Positions 41,980 to 52,516 of a stretch of 64,000 nt of DNA are shown in pieces (the first letter of the stretch is position 1; every line of letters starts with the position of its first letter). The notes beneath the pieces were generated by a model. It had not been told where the DNA came from. It searched no databases and worked only from the letters and a program-made list of their open reading frames with translations. The position numbers were made by a program, and so were the translations under genes. Source of the stretch: Actinomadura terrae (GTDB lineage Bacteria > Actinomycetota > Actinomycetes > Streptosporangiales > Streptosporangiaceae); assembly GCF_022751215.1 (NCBI RefSeq), contig NZ_JAICDG010000008.1, forward strand, positions 1 through 64,000. The letters run 5' to 3'.

Positions 41980-43134
41980 CTACGCGGCAGCGCCGAACAC
42001 GCTATTGATCACGTTTGCGGACTGCCGCAAGCGCGGTTTTAGCTGCTTTCGGTAATAGCGGAACAACGTTTTCACGTCGTGCCCGCACATGTCCGCGATG
42101 TCCTCTGCCCGCACTCCTGCATCGCTCATGATGGAAACGAAGGTCGTGCGAGTTTCGCGGGTAGTCCAATCTTCCGGGTTGGATATCTTTGCTTTGCGCA
42201 ACACGTGGCGAAAGTCGCGGCGCGCTGCCTTTGTTCGGTACGGGCTCCCATCCTCTTGCGTAAAGACTCGCGTCTCTCTGGACACGACCATTCCTCGCGT
42301 CGCGAATTCTTTGCGCTGTCGCTTCTGGTGGGCGAGCAGCGTAGTTACCGCGATATCGGCCAGTTGCAGAGCCCGCTTCGATTCGGCTGTCTTCGTATCC
42401 CCTGAATGCCTGTCTGCGCGTACCACGCTGACGGTGCCGACTGCTCCCTCTTCGAGGTCTAGGTCATTCCACGTGAGCGCGTTCAGTTCGTCCACGCGCA
42501 AGCCAGAGGTGATGGCGAGCACTACATACGGCGCGAACCGGTGAATGAGCGCGATGGCGAATATTGCCTGAACCTGCGCAGGAGAAAGGCTCTTGCTTTC
42601 CCTGCCGGTGGGCTTGCCCTTGATCTGCGTCGCCATTCGGGACACGTTTCGCGTGACTTTATCGCGGCGCATAGCGTGGTCGATCGCTCGTGACAGCAGA
42701 TTGTGTGCCTGCCGAAGCGTGCCGGTGGCCAGCGACTCGGCGACTTCGGCTAGCCAGTCTTCGACGTGCTGAACAGTCAGGTCGCCTAGTTTGATATGGC
42801 CGATCTTAACTAGGTGGTTGCGTAGATTCTTCCTGTGGTTGCGGATAGTGGACGGTGCTCGCCCTTGCCGCTCCAGTAGATCCACGAAATCAGTAGCCAC
42901 CTTGATAACGGTGTCGGCCTCTTCGACTTTGATCCCGCTCTTGATTTCGTCGGCTAGTTTGGTGAGCTTTTCGCGTACCGCTTCTTTGGTGGCGGCCTTT
43001 CGCTTGGGCCGGTTTCGTTTGCCGTTGGGGTGGTGTCCCAGATCGAGTACGCCGACGTAATGGAGGAACTTTTTCGTCTCGGGATGGCGCTCGGGGTAGA
43101 TACTGGCCTTGAACCCGTTGATACGCTCGGACAT
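41980..43134 (-). CDS. Tyrosine recombinase/integrase
   Basis: The 384-residue protein has an AP2-like/arm-binding N-terminal part (GFKASIYPERHP), a SAM-like core-binding domain (about 85-165) and a catalytic domain. The catalytic residues visible are Arg in SGLRVDELNALTW, the TRETRTTFVS segment replacing HxLRHT, the CGH box and Tyr in LFRYYRKQLKP. It resembles integrases of actinomycete ICEs and phages. ATG 43134 is chosen because GAGGAG lies 9 nt upstream; the longer open frame has a low-complexity leader. It is at the right end of the island. No excisionase gene is visible. Confidence 0.9.
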   Translation of the reverse strand: MSERINGFKASIYPERHPETKKFLHYVGVLDLGHHPNGKRNRPKRKAATKEAVREKLTKLADEIKSGIKVEEADTVIKVATDFVDLLERQGRAPSTIRNHRKNLRNHLVKIGHIKLGDLTVQHVEDWLAEVAESLATGTLRQAHNLLSRAIDHAMRRDKVTRNVSRMATQIKGKPTGRESKSLSPAQVQAIFAIALIHRFAPYVVLAITSGLRVDELNALTWNDLDLEEGAVGTVSVVRADRHSGDTKTAESKRALQLADIAVTTLLAHQKRQRKEFATRGMVVSRETRVFTQEDGSPYRTKAARRDFRHVLRKAKISNPEDWTTRETRTTFVSIMSDAGVRAEDIADMCGHDVKTLFRYYRKQLKPRLRQSANVINSVFGAAA

Positions 43135-43388
43135 GGACGTCGGCTCCTCTGGCTGAAGACGGTTGTCGGTGTCCGGGGGACCGGTATTGCGAGTACCGGT
43201 CCCCACCCTTTGACGATCTCTCAATAGATCGAACGCCTGTTCGAGCGGCCATGTTCCCGGGAACCGGTGGCCATGGCTCCCGTGATGGCTCCTTGAAGAT
43301 CATCTCCGGTGACACCCCCCTGCTCATCAGGGGAGACGCCAGAGTAGGGGGGTTTCGCCCCCCACGCCTCCTGCCGGTCTCGTTGGTG
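43135..43388. repeat. Repeat-rich gap with palindrome and REP-like hairpin
   Basis: It contains the perfect palindrome GTTCCCGGGAAC (43253-43264) and a hairpin GGGGGG/CCCCCC around TTTCG (43347-43363). The latter resembles the GGGGGC-TTC-GCCCCC hairpin at 38640-38654. No gene is supported. An attachment site could lie here, next to the integrase. Confidence 0.4.
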
Positions 43389-43546
43389 GTGGGTGTCCAA
43401 TGGCCTAGTGGCTTGGGTGTCCTGTGTGCGGGGAGCCGTTGATCTTGCGTTCGTTGGTGTGGGCCAGTTGGAAGGCCAGCAGGAGGCTCTGCGCGGCGAC
43501 GCCGCGGACGCGCTGGTTGCCGCCGTGCTCGATGCCTTCGAGGGCG
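43389..43546 (-). pseudogene. Remnant of a second copy of the DDE transposase (3' end)
   Basis: The stretch from GGTGGGTGTCCA through CGTTGATCTTGCGTTCGTTGG to GATGCCTTCGAGGGCGTCAG aligns with 18688-18896, the 3' end of the transposase gene, at clearly high identity but with an internal deletion of about 50 bp. It has the same orientation as the left copy. It ends exactly at the stop codon of the next gene. Confidence 0.8.
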
Positions 43547-44863
43547 TCAGCGGGGGCGGGTTAGGCGTAGGCGCATGGCTGTGTAGTCGAAGGTCACCGC
43601 GTAGGGCTTGTAGAAGTCGTGCGTGAAATTAGCGATCGCGTCGAAGCCGAACGTGGCGGAAAGGCCGGGGCCGGGCAGGCCGGGGAACACCTTCTCGGCG
43701 GCGAAGCCGAGGATGTCGCGCCCGACCGCGCGGCCGAGGCTGATGCGGTCCGGTCGGATCGGGTAGATGTTGATGCCGTTGATCGACCCGACCGGGTGCG
43801 CGCGGTCGACGGGGATGCCGAGAGACTCGGCGATCTCCACCGTCGTGTCCAGGCCGTGGCCGATGCCGCCGGTGTCGACGGTCACCACGCGGGGGGCGTC
43901 GTCGCGCAGGCTGCCCAGCGAGCATGGAAAGTGGTCCCCGGCGAGCCACAGCGGCAGGCCGTCCGACCTGCGGGCGGGTCGGCGCCGTTGCAGGGCGAGG
44001 GCACGGCGCGCGTAATCCATCGTGGCCAGGAAGTGGTAGAGGACGGTCGTGCCGAACGCGCCGGCCGCGGTGGAACCGTCCGGCAGCGTCGGCCTCTGGC
44101 CGCCCTCCGACCATTGGATCGGCAGGTTCCGGACCTCGATGTCGCCGATCCGGAAGGAGCCCAGGACGCCGAGGTAGATGATCACCGGCGTGTTACTGGC
44201 CACGCCTGAGGTGGTGGCCACCGCCCGCAGCCCCAGCTCCTTCGCGGTCTCCGGTGCGAGGTCGAGCGTCGCGTAGGTGTCGACCATGAACGTCAGCGGC
44301 CGGGAACCGTTCACCGACGCCTCGACCACGGGGACGGGGTCGATGAACCGGAACGGCACGCGAGTGCCGGCCGGTCCGGAGATCCGGTAGGGCGAGGCGT
44401 CGAGGTGGCTGAACTGCGTTGCGGACGCCTTGGTGTGCGGCGTGCCGATCTCGTTGAGCAGCGGGACCGCCCGGGCGTGCTGGTCCTGGCGGACGAAGCA
44501 GTCGGCGAGCCTGCGCATGGAGCCGGTGTCGGCCGGGTTCAGGTCGATGGCGGCGGACAGATAACGTTCGGCCATCCGGAACCGGTTGGACAGTAGCGCG
44601 ATGTAGCCGAGCTGCGCGTTCGCGTGGGCGTTGCGCGGATCGGTGCGCAGCAGCCGCCGGTAGGCGCGCTCGGCCTCGGCGAACCGGCCGGACCTGAAGA
44701 GCTGGTCCGGGTCCTTGGCGAAGCCCGCCGCCGCCGCTCGGGTCGACGGAGCGTCCAGGAAGGGAACGGACGCGGCGGCCGTGACAGCGGCCGCGGTCAG
44801 ACCGGCGCGGCGCAGGACCGCACGGCGGCCGAGGTCGTGGGACGGCGTTTCGGGCAGGGACAT
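43547..44863 (-). CDS. Tat-exported TPR protein with retropepsin-like domain
   Basis: The 438-residue protein begins with a probable Tat signal (GRRAVLRRAGLTAAAVTAAASVPF), then two or three TPR units (about 45-135) and an aspartic-protease-like domain (about 150-435). It has two Asp-Thr motifs: FMVDTYATLDL and VVTVDTGGIGHG. The first lacks the usual Gly/Ser after DT, so proteolysis is uncertain. GAGGAG lies 7 nt before ATG 44863. The stop codon abuts the transposase remnant, so the natural C-terminus may have been altered. The function is unknown. Confidence 0.7.
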   Translation of the reverse strand: MSLPETPSHDLGRRAVLRRAGLTAAAVTAAASVPFLDAPSTRAAAAGFAKDPDQLFRSGRFAEAERAYRRLLRTDPRNAHANAQLGYIALLSNRFRMAERYLSAAIDLNPADTGSMRRLADCFVRQDQHARAVPLLNEIGTPHTKASATQFSHLDASPYRISGPAGTRVPFRFIDPVPVVEASVNGSRPLTFMVDTYATLDLAPETAKELGLRAVATTSGVASNTPVIIYLGVLGSFRIGDIEVRNLPIQWSEGGQRPTLPDGSTAAGAFGTTVLYHFLATMDYARRALALQRRRPARRSDGLPLWLAGDHFPCSLGSLRDDAPRVVTVDTGGIGHGLDTTVEIAESLGIPVDRAHPVGSINGINIYPIRPDRISLGRAVGRDILGFAAEKVFPGLPGPGLSATFGFDAIANFTHDFYKPYAVTFDYTAMRLRLTRPR

Positions 44864-45194
44864 GGCAGGCTCCTCAAGGGGCGCAAGGCGTCTTTCCTCG
44901 CCGGGGGCGACGCCATTCAACCCGCGGCACCGTTGCCTCACCGTTACCAGTGTTGGCATTCCTTGCCACCAGGGCGGCGCCCCCCGGCCCCGATGTGGGC
45001 CCCCGCCCCGGAGGTTCGGTTGTTGGGCTGGTGGGGGTTGTTGCGGTGAGGATGCGGTGGGACGTCATCGCGCCGAGCGTCGGCCAGGAAGGTGTTGTCC
45101 GCGTCTGCTGATCGGGCGAGGGTGTCGGGTGGGCTGGGGCCCTGCGCGTTGCTGGGGTGGCACGGGCGGTCGGCATTTTGGGTACCTGTCGGCT
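44864..45194. other. Divergent intergenic region
   Basis: It holds the upstream regions of the retropepsin-like and oxidoreductase genes. It is G/T-rich on the plus strand (GTTGTTGCGG-type runs) with no clear hairpin or recognised operator. Confidence 0.4.
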
Positions 45195-46805
45195 ATGAAT
45201 GAGACACCCATGGCGTCGAGCGGTGGCGAGGCTTTCGACGCCGTTGTTATCGGTAGCGGCATTAACGCCCTCGTCGCCGCCGCGCAGCTCGCGCGCGGTG
45301 GTTGGCGGGTCGCGGTGTGCGAGCGTGAGGATCGGCCCGGCGGTGCCATCCACACCAGTCGGGAGGTCTTCCCCGGCTACACCGTGGAATTGCTGTCGAG
45401 CTGGCACCCCCTGTTCGTCGGAGGTCCCGCCTACGCCGCTCTTGGCGATGAACTGGCCCGTCGTGGCGTTGTCTACCGCAACACTTCGCGACCCACCGGC
45501 GTCGCATGCCGCGATGGGGCGGCCGTCCTGTCGACCGATCCCGAGGCACTCACCGCGACCCTGGCCTCCCTCGGCGACGCCGAGAACTGGTCGGCGATGA
45601 TGACCGAGTTCGGTGGCAAGATCGATTTGGCGTTCGGCCTGCTCGGCGCCGATTTCTGGCGTCCCGGTGCGCTGCGGCTCGGCTGGCGGGCGCTGCGGCG
45701 GCTGGGCCGCCGGGGCCTGGTCGCGTCCGGCGCGGAGGTCCTTGAGCCCGCACGGCCGTGGCTGGAGCGGACGTTCTCCTCGCCCGTCACCCGCGCGATA
45801 CTGGCCCCCTGGGCCCTGCACGGCGGCCTCGGTCCCGACGACGCCGGCTCGGCCTTCATCACCAAGGTCATCGCCGCGGCCGTGGTCAGTGGCGGGATGC
45901 CCGTCCCCGAAGGCGGCGGTGTCCGCCTTGTCGAGGCGCTGGCCGGGATCGTCGCCGATGCCGGCGGTGAGCTTCTCACCGGTGCCGATGTCACCCAGGT
46001 TCTCCTGGAACAAGGCCGCGCCACCGGTGTACGGCTCGCGGACGGACGCCGACTGCGCGCCCGCCGCGCCGTCCTCGCCTCCGTCACCCCCCGCGTCCTT
46101 TATGAAGAGCTTCTGAGTGGTGCTCCCGCGGATCGTGTTCGGGTGGCCCGGGCCTTCCGGCACGGCCGTGCCGCCATGCAGATCCATCTGGCCCTCGACG
46201 AACCGCCCCGATGGAGTGACCCGGCTCTGGACGACGTCGCCATCGTGCACGTCCTGGACGACCTGGACTCCCTGTCGGCATCGGTGAACGCCGCCTGGCG
46301 CGGCCTGCTGCCCGAACGGCCGACCGTCGCCGTCGGCCAGCCCGCCACCGTCGACCCCGGACGCGTCCCCGAGGGCAAGGGCCTGCTGTGGCTCCAGCTC
46401 CAGGAACTGCCCCGGCAGGTCCGCGGCGACGCGGCCGGTGTCATCGACCCCGGCGACGGGACCTGGACACCACGGGTCCGCGACGCCTACGCCGACAGGA
46501 TTCTCGGCGTTCTCCGTCCCCACATCACCAACCTGGACGCCGCCGTCACCGACCGGCTGGTGCTGGGCCCTGTCGAACTGGAGGAGATGAACGTCAACCT
46601 GGTCGGCGGCGACCCCTACGGCGGCGATTGCCGGATCGACCAGTACACCCTGTGGCGGCCCCTGTCCTCGGGCACCGGCCACGCGACCGGCGTACCGGGC
46701 CTGTGGCACATCGGCGCCTCCACGCACCCCGGCCCCGGTCTCGGCGGCGGCTCGGGCTTCCTCGTCGCCGAAAGGCTCCTGCACACCCGACGCGGTCGCC
46801 GCTGA
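45195..46805 (+). CDS. FAD-dependent phytoene-desaturase-like oxidoreductase
   Basis: The 536-residue protein has the N-terminal dinucleotide-binding motif VIGSGINALVAAAQLARGGW (Gly-x-Gly-x-x-x-Ala) with an acidic end (ERED), and the C-terminal FAD motif HIGASTHPGPGLGGGSGFL typical of CrtI/CrtN, carotenoid isomerases and PYROXD2-like enzymes. It probably oxidises, reduces or isomerises an isoprenoid or lipid; no carotenoid genes are nearby. The ATG at 45195 has no strong ribosome site; ATG 45210 is an alternative. Confidence 0.85.
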   Translation: MNETPMASSGGEAFDAVVIGSGINALVAAAQLARGGWRVAVCEREDRPGGAIHTSREVFPGYTVELLSSWHPLFVGGPAYAALGDELARRGVVYRNTSRPTGVACRDGAAVLSTDPEALTATLASLGDAENWSAMMTEFGGKIDLAFGLLGADFWRPGALRLGWRALRRLGRRGLVASGAEVLEPARPWLERTFSSPVTRAILAPWALHGGLGPDDAGSAFITKVIAAAVVSGGMPVPEGGGVRLVEALAGIVADAGGELLTGADVTQVLLEQGRATGVRLADGRRLRARRAVLASVTPRVLYEELLSGAPADRVRVARAFRHGRAAMQIHLALDEPPRWSDPALDDVAIVHVLDDLDSLSASVNAAWRGLLPERPTVAVGQPATVDPGRVPEGKGLLWLQLQELPRQVRGDAAGVIDPGDGTWTPRVRDAYADRILGVLRPHITNLDAAVTDRLVLGPVELEEMNVNLVGGDPYGGDCRIDQYTLWRPLSSGTGHATGVPGLWHIGASTHPGPGLGGGSGFLVAERLLHTRRGRR

Positions 46806-48128
46806 TTCCTCGCCGGAGGCGATCTCGGTGAGGAGGGCCTCTTGTAGGGCTGCGGGGTGATGTACCTGGCCTGGTGGTTGTGGGACGTTGCGGTGGGACG
46901 CTGGGGCGCCGGGGTGATCGTCCGGCGAAGGTTGTTGCGAGGGGTGGGTGCGGGTTGCGCGACGGGTGGGACGGGCCGCCAGAAGTGGTGGGCAGGGGGC
47001 AGGACGCGGTGGACTCCCTCTGCCGGTGGTGGCGGCGGGCCGGGGGCGAGGATCTCGACGCGCTAAGGGAGTGCGGACGCGTGCTGGCGGAGTTGCTGCA
47101 CGCGGAAGACGGCCTGGACGTCGATCTGCGTGGCGCCGTGCTGGTGGACGGACGGTTCGCGGGCTGCGCATTCGGCACGGTGGATTTCTCTGACGTGCGG
47201 TTCATCGGAGATGCGGACTTCACGGGGGCGCGCTTTGACGGGCAAGCGGTGTTCCAGCGCATCCTGTGCGAGGGGGACGCGGAGTTCGGCGAGGCGGCTT
47301 TCGCGGGGGCGGCGGTGTTCGGGCGGGCCCGGTTCCGGGGCGCGGCCGGGTTCGCGAGGGCGCGGTTCGGGGATCTGGCATGGTTCGGGCGCGGCGAGGA
47401 CGGACTGGCGGAGGACGATCCCGCCTGGGAAGAGATCGAGGACGCGGTCACGCCCGCCTGGCAGGAGCCCAACGAGGACGATCCGCACTGGCCGCTGGCC
47501 GTGCTCGACTTCGACTACCAGGAGTGGATCGAGGGCGGTGACGGTGCCCGCTTCACCGGGCCGGTCACCTTCCGGGGCGCCGAGTTCGCCGCGGACGCCT
47601 GGTTCGGCAAGGCCCGGTTCGGTGACTCCGCGGACTTCACCGGCGCGGCGTTCGGCGGTCCCGTCCACCTGGTGGTCCCGACCGCCGACCTGACCGGGGC
47701 GCGCGCCGAGGCCGCCGAGCACGAGTGGCCCTTCGGCTGGCACCTCCACGATGGCGAGCTGGCCGCCACCCCAGGTCACCGTGGACTGGCCGGCCCGGAC
47801 CCTTCCGCGCGCCTGGCGGCGATCGAACTGCTCGCCTCGCTCGGCGATGCCGATCCCGCGGCCCGCGCGGCGGTGGTTCGCGCACTGTGCGAGTACCTGC
47901 GCGTGCCGCTGCCCTTCGCCGTCACCGGACCCTTGACGTCACCGCAGGCCGCCGAACTGCGAGCGCGCCGTGCCGCACAGGAGACGCTCGCCTCCCGCGG
48001 CCGTCCCGGCGGCTGGCCGGCCCTGTCCCTGCACCTGTCCGGCGCGACGCTCGTCGACCTGGACCTCAGCGGCGTCTCGGTCGCCTACGGCGACTTCTGC
48101 GGCGCCCAGTTCCACGGCAGGAGCGACT

Positions 48129-49484
<1,356 letters not shown>

Positions 49485-49491
49485 GTGGCAA

Positions 49492-49513
49492 GACAGTACA
49501 GTTCTGTACTGTC
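49492..49513. promoter_or_regulatory. Perfect palindromic TetR operator
   Basis: GACAGTACAG (49492-49501) and CTGTACTGTC (49504-49513) form a 22-bp palindrome with a 2-bp centre. It lies 7 bp from the MFS start and 26 bp from the TetR start, with a further half-site ACAGTAC at 49514-49520. Confidence 0.85.
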
Positions 49514-49539
49514 ACAGTACAAGCCGGTATCATGCGCCC

Positions 49540-50112
49540 ATGGCCGAGACGTTGCCGGCGGGACAGGCCGCCACCCGCGCGAAGATCCTGGGCGTGGCAG
49601 CCGAACTGTTCTACGAGCGCGGCGTCCACGCCGTCGGCGTCAACGAGATCGCCGCGCGGGCGAGCGCGTCCAAGCTCAGCCTGTACCGGTACTTCCCGTC
49701 CAAGGAAGCGCTCGTGCGGGCCATGCTCGCCGACTACAGCGACCGCATCCACGCCTGGCTCGACCGCGAGACGGCGTCCGCGCCGCCCGGGCCCGAGCGG
49801 GTGCTGTCGGTCTTCGACCTGCTCATCGACTGGTTCGCGCAGCCCGCCTACCACGGGTGCGCCGTCGTCAACACCTTCACCGACACCCGCGCGGACGTCG
49901 AGGTCGCCGCGATCGCGCGCCGGCACCTCGTCCGGTACCGCACGCTGCTGGAGGACCGGCTGGACGGCCTGGGCCTCGCCGACCCGGCGACGACCGCGCG
50001 GCAACTGCTGCTGCTGATCGAGGGCGCCAGCGTCGTCACCGCCATCGACGGGGCCCCGGCCGCGGGCCAGGACGCGCGCGACGCCGCCCGCCGCCTCCTC
50101 GCCGGGGCCTGA
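49540..50112 (+). CDS. TetR/AcrR-family repressor of the MFS gene
   Basis: The 190-residue protein has the TetR HTH near the N-terminus (ATRAKILGVAAELFYERG, then VGVNEIAARASASKLSLYRYFPSKEALVRA) and a helical ligand-binding domain. ATG 49540 is taken as the start because the HTH begins about 10 residues later. It is divergent from the MFS gene across a 22-bp palindrome, so it should repress both genes until the transporter substrate binds. Confidence 0.92.
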   Translation: MAETLPAGQAATRAKILGVAAELFYERGVHAVGVNEIAARASASKLSLYRYFPSKEALVRAMLADYSDRIHAWLDRETASAPPGPERVLSVFDLLIDWFAQPAYHGCAVVNTFTDTRADVEVAAIARRHLVRYRTLLEDRLDGLGLADPATTARQLLLLIEGASVVTAIDGAPAAGQDARDAARRLLAGA

Positions 50113-50146
50113 CCCCCGCCGGTTCTGACGCGTACGCGGCGGCTGA

Positions 50147-50755
50147 TCAGGTTCGGCGGGTGATGACCATGATGTATTCGCAGGCGGCGTTCGTCCGGTT
50201 GGCGAAGCCGTGGTCCGCGTCGGCCTGAAAGAACAGGGAGTCGCCCTTGTGCAGGGTCTCGCTGATCCCGCCGATCGCGGCGGTGAGCGTGCCTTCGAGC
50301 ACCACGACCTGCTTCTCCGTGCCCGGCGGGTAGGCGGGCAGCAGTCCGGTCGAGACCTGCGCGGGCAGGTGGTGGACGATCATCTCCGCTCCTCCCGCGC
50401 CCGGGGCCGCCGACACCATGTGCCGCTCGAAGCCGGTCTCCGGGTCGCGGAAGACGGGGCGATCGCTCTTGCGCATGACGACGGCCACACCGGACGCGGC
50501 GGCGGCGGGCGCGCCGATCAGGTCCGAGAGCGACGCGTCGAGCGCGTGGGCGATCCTGGACGCGACGCCGATCGTCGGGCTCTTCTCGCCGCGTTCGACC
50601 TTGGACAGCATCGCCCGGCTGACCGACGACCGGGTGGACAGCTGCTCCAGCGTCAGCCCCGCCTCCTCGCGGCGCCGCCGCACGTTGGCGCCGAACGCGC
50701 CGGCCAGGTCGTCGCCGTGCTCCGGTCCGGCCGCGGTTCCGTCTTGCTCGACCAC
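50147..50755 (-). CDS. XRE-cupin transcriptional regulator
   Basis: The 202-residue protein has an N-terminal Cro/C1 HTH (about 24-78: LTLEQLSTRSSVSRAMLSKVERGEKSPTI) and a C-terminal cupin (about 120-198) ending with VVVLEGTLTAAIGG, LHKGDSLFFQADADHGFAN. XRE-cupin proteins respond to small ligands such as amines or sulfur compounds. It is divergent from an MBL-hydrolase gene, with two similar 14-bp operators in between, so it probably controls both. Confidence 0.9.
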   Translation of the reverse strand: MVEQDGTAAGPEHGDDLAGAFGANVRRRREEAGLTLEQLSTRSSVSRAMLSKVERGEKSPTIGVASRIAHALDASLSDLIGAPAAAASGVAVVMRKSDRPVFRDPETGFERHMVSAAPGAGGAEMIVHHLPAQVSTGLLPAYPPGTEKQVVVLEGTLTAAIGGISETLHKGDSLFFQADADHGFANRTNAACEYIMVITRRT

Positions 50756-50801
50756 CGTGCTCCTCGATCGATGGGTATCTCGCGGCCCACAGTGTAGAGT
50801 T

Positions 50802-50834
50802 TCTCCTAAAGGAGACTGAGTCTTCTATTGGAGA
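50802..50834. promoter_or_regulatory. Two tandem operators for the XRE-cupin regulator
   Basis: TCTCCTAAAGGAGA (50802-50815) has 6-bp perfect arms, and TCTTCTATTGGAGA (50821-50834) is a second, imperfect copy 19 bp downstream. They lie between the divergent XRE-cupin and MBL-hydrolase genes. Confidence 0.7.
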
Positions 50835-50850
50835 TATCACGGAGGTTCCC

Positions 50851-51669
50851 ATGCGGTTGGTCTCTAGCGGCCGGCACCATGCCACGTTCGAGTTCGGCGA
50901 CCTACAGGTTGTCTCGTTGCGGGACGGCTACATCGACATGCCGCCGACCCGGCTCCGCGACGAGGACGGGCGCGCGCTCGCCGAGCTGCCGCCCGCCGTC
51001 CCGCTGGCCGGCGACGACCTGCGGCTGTCGGTCAACGCCTTCTACGTCACCGACGGCACGCGGTCGGTCCTCATCGACACCGGCGCGTCCGACGTCTGGC
51101 ACGACCCCACGATGGGATTGATCTACGACGCGCTCGACGAGGCGGGGGTCGACCGGACGCGGGTGACCGACGTGGCCATCACCCACCGGCACGAGGACCA
51201 CGTGAGCGGCCTGATCGCGCCGGACGGTTCGGAGGCGTTCACCGGCCTGGAGCGCGTGTGGATCGGCGCGGGCGACACCTCGGTCTTCACGGGACGGCTC
51301 GCACCGATCCGCGACCGGGTCGTGCCCGTGTCGGAGAGGACCGCGATCAACGAGTGGGCCACCGCGATCCCCACCCCGGGCCACACGCCCGGCCACACCG
51401 TCTACGAGATCGCGAGCGGCGCCGGTCGTCTGCTGGCCTGGGGCGACACCGTCCACGTCCCGACGCTCCAGTTCGAGCAGCCGAACGTGTCCTGGGAGCT
51501 CGACGGCGACCAGTCCCAGGCCCGCGCGGCGCGAGCGGGACTCCTCGAACAACTGACCCGGCCGCACCACTTCGTGGCGGGCGCCCACCTCGATTCGCCC
51601 GGCATCGCCCGCGTGACCCCCTCAGGCGATGGCTACGCGCTGGAGTACCTCGCGCCGCCGATCGGCTGA
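50851..51669 (+). CDS. MBL-fold metallo-hydrolase
   Basis: The 272-residue protein has the metallo-beta-lactamase signature THRHEDHVSGL, further zinc ligands in PTPGHTPGH and AWGDTVH, and HFVAGAHLDSPG near the end. It resembles lactonase-like or glyoxalase-II-like hydrolases (quorum-quenching AHL lactonase relatives). GGAGG lies 5 nt before the ATG. It is controlled by the divergent XRE-cupin protein by inference. The 3' end overlaps the convergent TetR gene by 37 bp. Confidence 0.85.
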   Translation: MRLVSSGRHHATFEFGDLQVVSLRDGYIDMPPTRLRDEDGRALAELPPAVPLAGDDLRLSVNAFYVTDGTRSVLIDTGASDVWHDPTMGLIYDALDEAGVDRTRVTDVAITHRHEDHVSGLIAPDGSEAFTGLERVWIGAGDTSVFTGRLAPIRDRVVPVSERTAINEWATAIPTPGHTPGHTVYEIASGAGRLLAWGDTVHVPTLQFEQPNVSWELDGDQSQARAARAGLLEQLTRPHHFVAGAHLDSPGIARVTPSGDGYALEYLAPPIG

Positions 51670-52358
51670 TCGGGCCCATCGCCTGGGGACTTCGGGCGGA
51701 GGGCGCGGGTCAGGTCGTCCAGGGCGGCGGGGTCCACGGACGCCGTGCCCGTGAGGGTGCCGACGAGTGCCTGCGCGAGGACCGCCGCGACGCCGATCCG
51801 CGCGTCCTCCCCCTCGTCGCCGGTGACCTTCGCGATCAGGGCGTCGCGCACCGACTGCGAGATGTCGAGTTCGCCGAAGGAGTCGGGGAAGGACAGCGCC
51901 ATCAGGCACACGCCCACGTTGGCGGACAGCACCGAGCGGGCGGCGAGTTCGGGTGCCGCGCGGAGCCGTCCGGCGGCACGGCAGCGCTCCATGGCCGCCA
52001 GCAGCAGCGCGTGCGCCTCCTTGATCCCGCGCGGCCTGGCGTCCCCGGTCGGGGTGAACATGAGCCGGTAGAGGTGGGGGTTGCGGATCGCGAACGCGAC
52101 ATGGCTGTCCCAGGCCGAGCGCAGGTCCGCCACCGGATCGGCGGTGGCCGGGTTCTGCCGCTTGTTCGCGAGGAAGCGTTCGAAGCCGACGTCGGCGACC
52201 GCGGTGAGCAGCCCCTGCTTGTCGCCGAACTGGCGGTAGATCTCCGGCATGCCGACCTCGGCCCGCTCGCAGATGGCACGGGTCGAGATCGCCAGCGCGT
52301 CCTTGGTGGCGAGGAGCTCAGCGGTGGCGTCCAGGATGCGCGTCCGTGCCGTGGCCAT
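51633..52358 (-). CDS. TetR/AcrR-family regulator
   Basis: The 241-residue protein has an N-terminal HTH (TRILDATAELLATKD, then ISTRAICERAEVGMPEIYRQFGDKQGLLTAV) and a helical C-terminal domain of the kind that includes WHG-type ligand pockets. It is divergent from a UlaG-like MBL gene, with an interrupted palindrome between them. The ligand is unknown. Confidence 0.88.
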   Translation of the reverse strand: MATARTRILDATAELLATKDALAISTRAICERAEVGMPEIYRQFGDKQGLLTAVADVGFERFLANKRQNPATADPVADLRSAWDSHVAFAIRNPHLYRLMFTPTGDARPRGIKEAHALLLAAMERCRAAGRLRAAPELAARSVLSANVGVCLMALSFPDSFGELDISQSVRDALIAKVTGDEGEDARIGVAAVLAQALVGTLTGTASVDPAALDDLTRALRPKSPGDGPDQPIGGARYSSA

Positions 52359-52435
52359 GGATCAATGATAGCGGCGCTAACGCGCCGGAACCGAGTAGAA
52401 GGGAGATCTGGGGCTGGCAGAGCAGGGGTTCGTTA

Positions 52436-52464
52436 TCAACGCTTACATAATGTGTTAGCGTTGA
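52436..52464. promoter_or_regulatory. Interrupted palindrome, probable TetR operator
   Basis: TCAACGCT (52436-52443) and AGCGTTGA (52457-52464) are perfect 8-bp arms around a 13-bp spacer containing ACATAATGT. It lies between the TetR gene and the divergent MBL gene. Confidence 0.75.
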
Positions 52465-52516
52465 AAGCACGGTCGGAGCGTCCGACCGCCTGCTCCGAGA
52501 GAGGGAGATCCGCCTC

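Noticed and set aside
41488-43388. Copy of the tRNA-Leu 3' end as right attachment site
   Set aside because: I scanned the integrase flanks for the T-arm/acceptor sequence and found no match, so no attR is called.
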